Of a DNA stretch of 13,670 nt, positions 7,552-13,376 are shown one piece after another (the first letter of the stretch is position 1; every line of letters starts with the position of its first letter). Made by a program: the position numbers and the translations under genes. The notes beneath the pieces were generated by a model that was given only the letters and a program-made list of their open reading frames with translations, had not been told where the DNA came from and ran no database searches. This stretch comes from an uncultured Chloroflexota bacterium. Lineage in GTDB: Bacteria > Chloroflexota > Dehalococcoidia > SAR202 > UBA11138. The stretch lies in assembly GCA_913046025.1 (NCBI GenBank), contig CAJWRP010000011.1:1-13670 (forward strand). Direction: 5' to 3'.

Positions 7552-7863
7552 TTGATCGTTGTAATTAACCGCATACCCGTGAAGCCCTAGTTTGTACAGC
7601 GAATCGAGGAAAGCTTTGCGAAGAATGCGCCTGGTCTTACTGAACTCAAAGGATTTCAAGGCTTCAGGCTGTTGCGTCCTTTGAAGGACTGAGATCCCTA
7701 TGTGGTCTATGTGTCCTGGGATTCGGAGAAAGATTACAAGGCATATATGAGCTCGGAACTATTCAAGCAAAGTCACTCAAACAGGACGGATATGGCCAAT
7801 GCGTTTACTGGCCCGCCATCACTAGAGAAGTACGAAATCGCCAATGAAGTAATGGGCCCTTAA
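7552..7863 (+). pseudogene. ABM-fold (IsdG/HmoB-like) monooxygenase gene with two in-frame stops
   Basis: One continuous frame from TTG 7552 to TAA 7861-7863 encodes 103 codons matching the antibiotic-biosynthesis-monooxygenase/heme-degrading fold. It has the first strand I-V-V-I-N-R-I-P-V-K-P, F-V-Q-R-I-E-E-S-F-A, a central G-F-Q-G-F-R-L-L-R-P-L, then Y-V-V-Y-V-S-W-D-S-E-K-D-Y-K-A-Y, F-K-Q-S-H, and a G-P-P-S-L-E-K-Y-E tail. The frame is broken by TAG 7588-7590 (after V-K-P, where homologues usually have Gly) and TGA 7690-7692 (before D-P-Y-V-V-Y). A Shine-Dalgarno (GAGGAG, 7537-7542) remains. Homologues are cytosolic enzymes of about 100 residues. The absence of frameshifts suggests recent death. 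Translation past both stops is unlikely: neither position is a redox cysteine site. The CopD-like gene follows after 20 nt. Confidence 0.82.
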
Positions 7864-7883
7864 ACCTTAAATAGGAGGCAGTC

Positions 7884-8372
7884 ATGGACGCCGAAATCAT
7901 CGTAATTAGACTTTTGCACATTATTCCAGGTGCGGTTTGGGTAGGAACTGCGGTTCTGATGGCCCTGGTAATAGGGCCGCGTCTGAAATCCGCCGGTACC
8001 TTGTCGTCGTTGACGTCGGATGGTGATATAACTGGCGGCGCTGCAACCGTAATGAACGTGTCGGGCGTTTTGACGATATTGTTCGGGCTGGCGCTGATAT
8101 GGAGAACAGTTGGTTTTTCGCTGCTCTTCAATAGCGCTTGGGGCTGGTCAATTGGAATTGGACTTGTGCTATCTATCTTGGCTATGGGTACAAGTGGCGC
8201 GATAACGTCTACGCTGCGGCGGCTGTATCGCGAAATGTCTGGCTCCAGCGAGCGGACAAACATTTCCGGCGATAACGATAGCCTGGCCGCTAGGGTAGGG
8301 CTGATCTCCTACCTCAACGCGATATTGGTCGTTGTAGCCGTTGGATCCATGGCAGTCGCAAGGTTTGTCTAG
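7884..8372 (+). CDS. Small CopD/DUF2269-like four-helix membrane protein
   Basis: A 162-residue integral membrane protein with four hydrophobic segments at about 5-30, 55-74, 87-110 and 138-160. The first helix, R-L-L-H-I-I-P-G-A-V-W-V-G-T-A, contains the 'lH...g.vWvG' pattern of CopD-like and DUF2269-like families, in which the helix-1 histidine may ligand heme or copper. A charged cytoplasmic or periplasmic loop (about 111-135) is rich in Ser, Arg and Asp. The ATG at 7884 is fixed by an excellent Shine-Dalgarno (AGGAGG, 7873-7878, 5 nt spacing). Its neighbour upstream is the dead ABM gene, which may once have formed a pair with it. The exact role is unknown; family assignment rests on helix 1 and topology only. 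Confidence 0.7.
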   Translation: MDAEIIVIRLLHIIPGAVWVGTAVLMALVIGPRLKSAGTLSSLTSDGDITGGAATVMNVSGVLTILFGLALIWRTVGFSLLFNSAWGWSIGIGLVLSILAMGTSGAITSTLRRLYREMSGSSERTNISGDNDSLAARVGLISYLNAILVVVAVGSMAVARFV

Positions 8373-8413
8373 GCAGCCGTCATGGGGCTAAGTTAGCTTC
8401 GAGTCTGAGACAG

Positions 8414-9118
8414 CTACTCCTTGAAGTGGTACACAGACAGGCTGTAGGAGATCTCGTTTCCCTCTACGGCCGATAAGACTTCCTCATAATTCTCAGCGAA
8501 ATCCAGCTTTAGTATTTCTCGAAGGGTATCTCTGTCCGGGGCGCGTATCACCGTATCCACTTCGAAGCGCTCGAACCCGTGCCCCTTATAAAAGTCAGCT
8601 CTCTCTTCGACGTATGTGGGAGTGTAGATATCCGGATATATTTGGCGAGCAAGCTTCCCAAACTGGCCCTGGTCTGGATTAGTGTCAATTACGAAGAAGT
8701 GACCGCCGGGTTTCAAGATGCGTTGAATCTCCCGCAGTCCGGGTAAGCTCTCGACGGTTCCATAAAAGTATGCGAAACGAGCGTAGGCCACGTCTATGGA
8801 GTCGCTGGGCAGGGTGATCTCTTCGGCGGAGGCCGCCATTACGCTTACATTTGCAAGATCGTTCTTGGCCAGTCGCAGGTAAATCTGCCTCAGCATTCGA
8901 GGGTCTGGTTCAGCGGCGAATACGCGAAAGGCCTTGCCGGCGTAACGCACTGTCTGAAAGCCCGATCCAGCTCCTACGTCCAACACCATCTTGCCGTCGA
9001 TCGGTGCGATTTCCCACATGAGTTTTTCAAGTAGGTAACCGGGATCCGTGCACTCGTTCCAGTGCTCATAAGCAGTGGGATTGGTCGCGCCTGTGTATGG
9101 GTAAAACTGCTCTGCCAT
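8414..9118 (-). CDS. Class I SAM-dependent methyltransferase
   Basis: A 234-residue cytosolic protein. Motif I, V-L-D-V-G-A-G-S-G, lies at 45-53; the acidic residue binding the SAM ribose is E70 in V-F-A-A-E-P-D; A-S-A-E-E-I at about 97-102 is motif II/III; and L-K-P-G-G-H-F-F-V-I-D at 135-145 is the strand-5 motif typical of Methyltransf_11/25 enzymes. The N-terminus (F-Y-P-Y-T-G-A-T-N-P-T-A-Y-E-H-W) probably caps the active site. The substrate is not predictable. It is transcribed toward the CopD-like gene (41 nt gap) and away from the selenoprotein unit. It is not a copy of the broken methyltransferase at 3908-4713, which belongs to a different subfamily. Its start is ATG at 9118, with only a weak Shine-Dalgarno. 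Confidence 0.88.
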   Translation of the reverse strand: MAEQFYPYTGATNPTAYEHWNECTDPGYLLEKLMWEIAPIDGKMVLDVGAGSGFQTVRYAGKAFRVFAAEPDPRMLRQIYLRLAKNDLANVSVMAASAEEITLPSDSIDVAYARFAYFYGTVESLPGLREIQRILKPGGHFFVIDTNPDQGQFGKLARQIYPDIYTPTYVEERADFYKGHGFERFEVDTVIRAPDRDTLREILKLDFAENYEEVLSAVEGNEISYSLSVYHFKE

Positions 9119-9161
9119 AACTAACCCACTTTACATGGTTTTAGGCGATTTTGCCAAGCTG

Positions 9162-9175
9162 ATTTTTCGAAAAAT
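9162..9175. promoter_or_regulatory. Perfect 14-nt palindrome, candidate operator
   Basis: ATTTTTCGAAAAAT is a perfect palindrome lying 44 bp upstream of the minus-strand methyltransferase start, flanked by GCCA and TGGC at unequal distance. It sits in the divergent intergenic region, where a dimeric regulator could bind. No regulator gene is nearby, so function is a guess. Confidence 0.3.
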
Positions 9176-9315
9176 GGCTCGATTCGTTGAATTTAAGGTA
9201 AATTCCATGGGCTGCTAAATACCAGCTGAGAGACATAAACATGCGGGAAATATAATGGGAGCATTTGTATATGCTGCAGTCCAATGACCTGGTTTTCACG
9301 CAATGTTTGCAGATA

Positions 9316-9344
9316 TTGACACACCCAATAACCTATGTTAGATT
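9316..9344 (+). promoter_or_regulatory. Strong sigma-70 promoter of the selenoprotein gene
   Basis: TTGACA (9316-9321, perfect) is followed by a 17-nt spacer and TAGATT (9339-9344), with TG at 9336-9337 giving an extended -10. Predicted initiation is near 9351, leaving a leader of about 93 nt before the ATG at 9444. This is the best promoter match in the window. Confidence 0.65.
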
Positions 9345-9361
9345 CAAGAATAATGCATAAT

Positions 9362-9410
9362 ATGGTGTTATAAGTGTCTGCTTATGGCAGATATTAGTCA
9401 TAAACACCGT
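9362..9410 (+). promoter_or_regulatory. Structured 5' leader hairpin upstream of the selenoprotein gene
   Basis: An inner stem pairs 9373-9381 with 9387-9395 (nine pairs, two of them G-U) around the loop TTATG. An outer stem pairs 9362-9369 with 9403-9410 (eight pairs, one G-U), and 9371-9372 can add two pairs with 9401-9402. An asymmetric bulge of about 5 nt (AGTCA, 9396-9400) separates the stems on the 3' side. The fold lies wholly inside the predicted leader and ends 20 nt before the Shine-Dalgarno. It does not match a riboswitch class I recognise. It may stabilise the mRNA or regulate translation. Confidence 0.5.
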
Positions 9411-9443
9411 TTGTGGCAGCACCTAAATTTAAGGAGGATGTGC

Positions 9444-9728
9444 ATGGCCGGAGAAGCAAAAGTCGACGCCGAAATCATCTACTGTGTACCTTGACAGCAT
9501 CTTGGTACTGCGGCCTGGACGGCCAATGAGTTGTTTGCCCAAGGTGGCAAAGATGTTTCGATTAAGATTACGCCGGGCGTAGCTGGTGTATTCCAAGTGT
9601 TCCTTGATGGCGAAAAGGTCTTCGATAGGAAAGAGGAAGGTAATATCTTCCCGGACCTGACAAGAGTCAAGCAGATGAGGGCGATCCTGCAGGAGAAGAT
9701 TAACTCTGCTCCAGTAGCAGCTGACTAG
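9444..9728 (+). CDS. SelW/Rdx-family selenoprotein (CxxU, Sec encoded by TGA 9492-9494)
   Basis: Reading through one in-frame TGA gives a complete 94-residue thioredoxin-like Rdx (SelW/SelT/SelH) protein. I-I-Y-C14-V-P-U17 is the family's CxxC/CxxU redox motif, with selenocysteine where homologues carry Cys or Sec. It is followed by A-A-W-T-A-N-E-L-F, T-P-G-V-A-G-V-F-Q-V-F-L-D-G (43-56), E-K-V-F-D-R-K-E-E-G (57-66) and F-P-D, the rest of the Rdx fold. The start at ATG 9444 follows a perfect AAGGAGG (9431-9437) by 6 nt. The frame is otherwise open to TAG 9726-9728, and a strong promoter and terminator frame it as a single-gene unit. A bacterial SECIS-like hairpin directly follows the TGA. The protein is probably cytosolic and acts in thiol/selenol redox chemistry; the partner is unknown. 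A Cys-to-stop mutation is the alternative, but the TGA falls exactly on the Sec position. Confidence 0.88.
9502..9526 (+). promoter_or_regulatory. Candidate bacterial SECIS element
   Basis: Directly after the TGA, 9502-9505 (UUGG) pairs with 9523-9526 (CCAA) and 9508-9510 (CUG) with 9520-9522 (CGG, one G-U), with a 2-nt bulge and a 9-nt apical loop CGGCCUGGA beginning 17 nt past the UGA. Bacterial SECIS elements lie in the coding region within about 16-37 nt of the UGA and keep a G among the first two loop bases, as here. A rival stem (GGCC 9512-9515 with 9521-9524) is also possible. Confidence 0.55.
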
Positions 9729-9751
9729 ATCTTCTAAAATATCGACCTAAT

Positions 9752-9787
9752 AAAAAGCCCCGAACTTAATCAGTTCGGGGCTTTTTT
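9752..9787 (+). terminator. Rho-independent terminator of the selenoprotein gene
   Basis: A perfect 14-bp stem (AAAAAGCCCCGAAC at 9752-9765 with its complement at 9773-9786), a 7-nt loop and a run of six T. It lies 24 nt after the TAG stop, so the selenoprotein gene is a monocistronic unit insulated from the SirB1 gene. The A-run on the other side would let it act in both directions. Confidence 0.95.
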
Positions 9788-9814
9788 GTTAATATGTTCT
9801 CTGTACAGGACACT

Positions 9815-9823
9815 TGATAGAAT
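9815..9823 (+). promoter_or_regulatory. Candidate extended -10 promoter for the SirB1 gene
   Basis: TGA-TAGAAT (extended -10, with TAGAAT at 9818-9823) lies between the terminator and the ATG at 9846. No good -35 is visible. Initiation near 9830 would give a leader of about 16 nt. Since a strong terminator precedes the gene, a promoter must lie in these 58 nt. Confidence 0.4.
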
Positions 9824-9845
9824 CTCTTCCATTTGAGTTAGTCTA

Positions 9846-10673
9846 ATGCACCTGCCCGACATATGGCATCAGTTCGACAGCATAGTGAGGTCTTCTGACG
9901 AGGAGATTGACCTCGCTCGCACTGCGCTTCTCATTGCGGCCACCGAGTACCACGACCTGAACGTTGAGCGAGAGCTCTATAGAATTGGTCTGCTTGCAGA
10001 TGGCATTGCTCACCGCATCTACGACGACCCCAGCCCTCTTTACCACTTGAATACCCTCAGTGAATACCTATTTGACGAACTAGGCTTTCGCGGAAACTAC
10101 GATAACTATTACGATGCCAAGAACAGCTTCCTAAACGACGTGCTAGAGCGCCGTCTCGGCATACCCATCACTCTTTCTCTTCTGTATATCGAGGTAGGCC
10201 GCAGTTTGGGGATTCCGCTTCAAGGCGTAGGAATGCCTGGGCATTTCCTTGTTAGGCACGCCCAAGTGGATGACATGTTCATAGATCCGTATCAGAATGG
10301 CATCCTCTTGACCACAGCGGAATGTGAAGCCAAATTCACTCAGTTGACTCACAAAAGACTGGCCTGGGATGAGCGCTACTTGGACCCCATCAGCAGCCGC
10401 GAATTCGTTGCACGGATGCTGCGCAATCTTAAAGCTATCTACCTTCAGCGCCGCGACTATGAGCGAGTGCTGTCTACTATCGACAAGTTGCTTTCAATTC
10501 AGCCGAATGCGCCCGATGAACTCAGGGACCGCGGAGTGGTCAACTATAGGCTAGGCAACAACGAAGAGGCGCTAATAGACCTGAAGACCTACGTCACCAA
10601 CGCCGGATCTCCTGGAGACGCCGGCACTGTACACAGACTAATTGACCAGATCCAGGACATCCTGGGCGATTAA
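9846..10673 (+). CDS. SirB1-family transglutaminase-like protein with TPR tail
   Basis: A 275-residue cytosolic protein. The core signature of SirB1 proteins is complete: N-Y-D-N-Y-Y-D-A-K-N-S-F-L-N (84-97), L-E-R-R-L-G-I-P-I-T-L-S-L-L-Y (100-114), G-V-G-M-P-G-H-F-L-V-R-H (127-138) and F-I-D-P-Y (145-149). The fold is transglutaminase-like, with His133 and Asp147 at the positions of the catalytic pair, but the usual nucleophilic Cys is not evident at the N-S-F-L-N helix, as is common in this family. Residues 190-255 form tetratricopeptide-like helices (Y-L-Q-R-R-D-Y-E-R-V-L, then Y-R-L-G-N-N-E-E-A-L). The molecular function is unsettled for the family. The start is the only ATG consistent with the conserved N-terminal helix; its Shine-Dalgarno is weak. 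It has its own upstream terminator and probably its own promoter. Confidence 0.85.
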   Translation: MHLPDIWHQFDSIVRSSDEEIDLARTALLIAATEYHDLNVERELYRIGLLADGIAHRIYDDPSPLYHLNTLSEYLFDELGFRGNYDNYYDAKNSFLNDVLERRLGIPITLSLLYIEVGRSLGIPLQGVGMPGHFLVRHAQVDDMFIDPYQNGILLTTAECEAKFTQLTHKRLAWDERYLDPISSREFVARMLRNLKAIYLQRRDYERVLSTIDKLLSIQPNAPDELRDRGVVNYRLGNNEEALIDLKTYVTNAGSPGDAGTVHRLIDQIQDILGD

Positions 10674-10789
10674 TTCCCCTTCTCCTAGGACCTATTAGCT
10701 TCCACTTACATCAACTGTGCTACTATGCCAACGCCCAACTAGACGATACCTTCTGGCGTCACCAAACTCTGTAATCTTAGGCAAGGCAT

Positions 10790-11716
10790 ATGACGAAATC
10801 GATCCCCGAAGACTACCGCTGCAAAGTCGAGAAACCGGACGATTTTGACCAGTACTGGAATGAAGTTCTGTCGCAAGTGGCTCAGATTCCTTTGAACGCG
10901 GTTACGGTAGCCGACCCTCTCAGAACCTCCGATGATATAGAGACATTCCAGGTGTTCTATGACAGCCTGGATGGCGTAAGGGTTGCCGCTTGGTACTGCC
11001 TACCAAAGAACCGGACGGGCAGATTACCGGCGGTGCTTTTTTTGCCTGGATACCAGAGCGATCCGCCGATTCCTAAGGACTGGGCCAGACGAGGATACGC
11101 AGCCATTTCAGCAGCTCCCAGGGGTAAGCTGCGAAGCAACAGCCAGTTTAATCCTGGTTACCCTAATCTGCTTACCCACAATATTATAGATCGTAACTCA
11201 TACACCTATAGGGGCTTCTATGTGGATGCGTGGAGGGCAGTAGATTACCTTCTGAGTCGAGATGAAGTGGACGGCAATAGGATTGGTGTAGCAGGCAGCA
11301 GCCAGGGTGGCGGCTTAACCATAACTACAACTGCCATGCGACAGGAGGTTGCCGTTGCCTCTGCGGGCGCGCCCTACCTCTGCGGCTACACGGACGCCAT
11401 AGAATTGGAGGATAGCTACCCCTACGAGGAGATTAACGACTACCTGCGTATGCACCCTGAGCAGAGGGCCAAGGTGGAGAGCACCCTGGCTTACTTCGAC
11501 GGCATAAGCTTCGCTGACAAGATAAGCTGTCCTATCATCGTGAACATTGGCCTGCAGGATAATGTCGTCCCACCTGAGACTGGTTACGCTCTCTACAACA
11601 CCATCGGCAGCGACGACAAGAAACTTTACGCGTACGAGGGCCATGGTCACGAGGCTGGGCGCTACAAGCACACCGCCGTAATTACAGACTTTTTCGCTGA
11701 ACATCTTAAGCCGTAA
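10790..11716 (+). CDS. AXE1/CE7-family alpha/beta hydrolase (acetyl esterase-like), active type
   Basis: A 308-residue protein with the N-terminal F-D-Q-Y-W helix typical of AXE1 (acetyl xylan esterase/cephalosporin-C deacetylase) enzymes. Seen in order: L-F-L-P-G-Y (84-88) near the oxyanion loop; A-P-R-G-K (109-113), in place of the family's R-G-Q-G; the nucleophile elbow G-S-S171-Q-G-G; D257 in L-Q-D-N-V-V-P-P; and H287 in G-H-G-H-E. The catalytic triad S171-D257-H287 is therefore complete. There is no signal peptide, so it should act in the cytosol on small acetylated or ester substrates rather than on polymeric xylan. The ATG at 10790 overlaps a CATATG. The next gene, 29 nt downstream, is a diverged tandem copy. 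The exact substrate is unknown. Confidence 0.87.
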   Translation: MTKSIPEDYRCKVEKPDDFDQYWNEVLSQVAQIPLNAVTVADPLRTSDDIETFQVFYDSLDGVRVAAWYCLPKNRTGRLPAVLFLPGYQSDPPIPKDWARRGYAAISAAPRGKLRSNSQFNPGYPNLLTHNIIDRNSYTYRGFYVDAWRAVDYLLSRDEVDGNRIGVAGSSQGGGLTITTTAMRQEVAVASAGAPYLCGYTDAIELEDSYPYEEINDYLRMHPEQRAKVESTLAYFDGISFADKISCPIIVNIGLQDNVVPPETGYALYNTIGSDDKKLYAYEGHGHEAGRYKHTAVITDFFAEHLKP

Positions 11717-11745
11717 ACAGCTGTAACAGATAAGAGGATACGCAT

Positions 11746-12654
11746 ATGTGGGATGGCCACCCCGCCGATTTTGACGCCTATTGGCAGAGCACTCTGGATG
11801 AGCTGGAACTAATTCCTGCCGCGCCGGAAGTGGATCCGCTCCCTATCCGCAGCACGGCGTTTGCAACTACATATTCAGTCAGGCTGACCAGCGTCGGCCC
11901 GTACAGGCTGTACGGCTACCTGAGCATACCCACTGGCGACGGGCCGTTCCCCGCCATTTACTACGCTCCCAAGTACCAGAGCGTATTGGAACTGATTCCT
12001 CAGGGCTCCTCTAATAAGCTTCGTAGCCGGTTCATCACCTTTTCGCTGGCGGGCAGAGGACAGCGAAATTCAGACCAGCCCTTCTCGGCCATGTTTCCAG
12101 GCATGCTCACCGAAGGCATTAATGATTCCTCGAGTTACATTTTGCGAGGGTTTTTAGCCGACGCTGTACGAGGCCAGGAGTACCTGCAGCTGCGCCCCGA
12201 GTTGGACCGCAGCCGTGTGGTCTCCATAGGCAACGACGTTGCGCTGATGGCCGCTGGACTTCATTGGGGAGTGAGCCACGTCGTGTGCACACCGGCGCTC
12301 TTCTTCGACAGCATGAACCTGGCAACGAAAACTGGCGCGTATCCGCTAGAGGAGATCAATGACTACATGGGGTCGTTTCCAGATAGGCGCAGCGCTGTAG
12401 TAGAGTCGCTGGCCTATATGGACTTGCGAGGTTTTGCGCCCAAGGTAGGGGCAACGACCTTGCTTATGGCGGATGCCACCGGTGGACTCATGGACGGCAG
12501 TGCGCTTAAGTCAGTTTCCGAAGCCATTCAGGGGAGCGTGACTGTGCACGACTCAGAGAGTTCCAGCTACAGAGACGGGATGTTCGTTGAGGACTGGATA
12601 GCCAGGGAATTCGGATACGAGAAGGCCATCGTGCCTAAACATTGGCAAGACTAA
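11746..12654 (+). CDS. AXE1-family paralog lacking the catalytic triad (predicted pseudoenzyme)
   Basis: A 302-residue intact frame that aligns end to end with the preceding hydrolase: F-D-A-Y-W near the start, A-G-R-G-Q (102-106), S-S-Y-I-L-R-G-F-L-A-D-A (129-140) and Y-P-L-E-E-I-N-D-Y (199-207) correspond to conserved blocks there. At the nucleophile elbow, however, it reads G-N-D164-V-A instead of G-S-S-Q-G. The acid position falls on G246, and the histidine position on S273 within D-S-E-S-S-S-Y. All three catalytic residues are gone, while the length, frame and Shine-Dalgarno (AGAGGA about 8 nt before ATG 11746) are kept. This suggests selection for a non-hydrolytic role, for example as a partner of the upstream enzyme. 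Neofunctionalisation with a different active site cannot be excluded. Confidence 0.82.
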   Translation: MWDGHPADFDAYWQSTLDELELIPAAPEVDPLPIRSTAFATTYSVRLTSVGPYRLYGYLSIPTGDGPFPAIYYAPKYQSVLELIPQGSSNKLRSRFITFSLAGRGQRNSDQPFSAMFPGMLTEGINDSSSYILRGFLADAVRGQEYLQLRPELDRSRVVSIGNDVALMAAGLHWGVSHVVCTPALFFDSMNLATKTGAYPLEEINDYMGSFPDRRSAVVESLAYMDLRGFAPKVGATTLLMADATGGLMDGSALKSVSEAIQGSVTVHDSESSSYRDGMFVEDWIAREFGYEKAIVPKHWQD

Positions 12655-12681
12655 GTCCCCCAGAATACCTTACAGGACGAA

Positions 12682-12715
12682 AAAAGCCTCTCTACATTTA
12701 AAGAAAGGCTTTTCT
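12682..12715. terminator. Bidirectional Rho-independent terminator
   Basis: AAAAGCCT (12682-12689) pairs perfectly with AGGCTTTT (12706-12713); TCT/AGA inside adds three more pairs after one mismatch. T-runs follow on both strands (six on the minus side, four on the plus side). It lies between the convergent esterase-like and unknown genes and serves both. Confidence 0.85.
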
Positions 12716-12785
12716 GCGTGTTGCTTGTCTCGTTGGCGTCTGGCATAAAGCCAACAGGCTCACGAGCGCCAGCAATCCAAATAAG

Positions 12786-13190
12786 CTATACGGCTAGATG
12801 CAGACCGTCGGATTCTGGCTTGTCGTCTAAGACAAGCAGCTCTACTACTTCCGTGCCCTTTGCCTTGAGTGAATTCTTGGCCTTTTGAATGGCCTCATGG
12901 CTGCCGTAGCACTGGTAATCATTGATATTCAGACAACCGATTACTCTTTTGTGGTGAAGAGAGACCAGCGTGTGCTCCAGAATGGATATGGGCTGGACCT
13001 TTTCGTCTACCAGGGACAGGGGCGGCTCAGGCGTGTGCGGAGCTTGCATCCAAGCCCTTAATTCCTGAAGATCAGCCATCTTGTCCTTTCGGAACAGGTA
13101 ATTGGGATGCTGTTCCATTACTTCCACTACCTGTCTTTCCAACGGCGGAAGCCTGGGGTCGTCGGCCATAATATGCTCTATGAGCGGCAT
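12786..13190 (-). CDS. Protein of unknown function, 134 residues
   Basis: I do not recognise a family. The frame is open upstream to an ATG at 13250, but the start at 13190 is preferred because GAGGTGAGG stands just before it on the minus strand and the extra 20 residues look like untranslated leader. The product is soluble and mixed alpha/beta, without a signal peptide. The N-terminal half is helical and acidic (L-P-P-L-E-R-Q-V-V-E-V-M-E-Q-H). The C-terminal half alternates strand and helix (V-I-G-C-L-N-I-N-D-Y-Q-C-Y, then S-H-E-A-I-Q-K-A-K-N-S-L-K, then V-V-E-L-L-V-L-D). Two cysteines lie near Asn-Asp. It stands alone between a bidirectional terminator and a divergent DUF6166 gene, and the two may share control in the AT-rich gap 13191-13376. 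Confidence 0.7.
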   Translation of the reverse strand: MPLIEHIMADDPRLPPLERQVVEVMEQHPNYLFRKDKMADLQELRAWMQAPHTPEPPLSLVDEKVQPISILEHTLVSLHHKRVIGCLNINDYQCYGSHEAIQKAKNSLKAKGTEVVELLVLDDKPESDGLHLAV

Positions 13191-13376
13191 AAACCTCACC
13201 TCACAGTGATTACTTTTTCTTAGGATGAGCCAATAAGTTACTGTAAGCATGAAGAATAGTTCTTGCTTACGAAGGTGTTAATATTTGTTTTTTCTTATAT
13301 TTTGTTCAACCCTTTTGAGTAGTAAGAGCAAATCATTTAAGATACGGTCGTCTGGTCAATAACAAGCGGAGTTCCC

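Noticed and set aside
7690..7692. TGA in the ABM gene read as selenocysteine
   Set aside because: The same frame has a TAG at 7588-7590, the position is not a catalytic Cys in the family, and homologues have ordinary loop residues there; nonsense mutation is simpler.
9362..9410. Leader hairpin as the SECIS element
   Set aside because: Bacterial SECIS elements lie just after the UGA inside the coding region; the hairpin at 9502-9526 fits that, the leader does not.
9438..9440. ATG 9438 as start of the selenoprotein
   Set aside because: In frame, but it abuts the AAGGAGG; ATG 9444 has correct 6-nt spacing.
9531..9728. 65-residue protein starting at TTG 9531
   Set aside because: It is the part of the Rdx selenoprotein after the TGA; it has no Shine-Dalgarno and lacks the redox motif.
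13191..13250. N-terminal 20-residue extension of the unknown minus-strand protein
   Set aside because: A good Shine-Dalgarno (GAGGTGAGG) lies inside this stretch directly before the ATG at 13190, marking it as leader.
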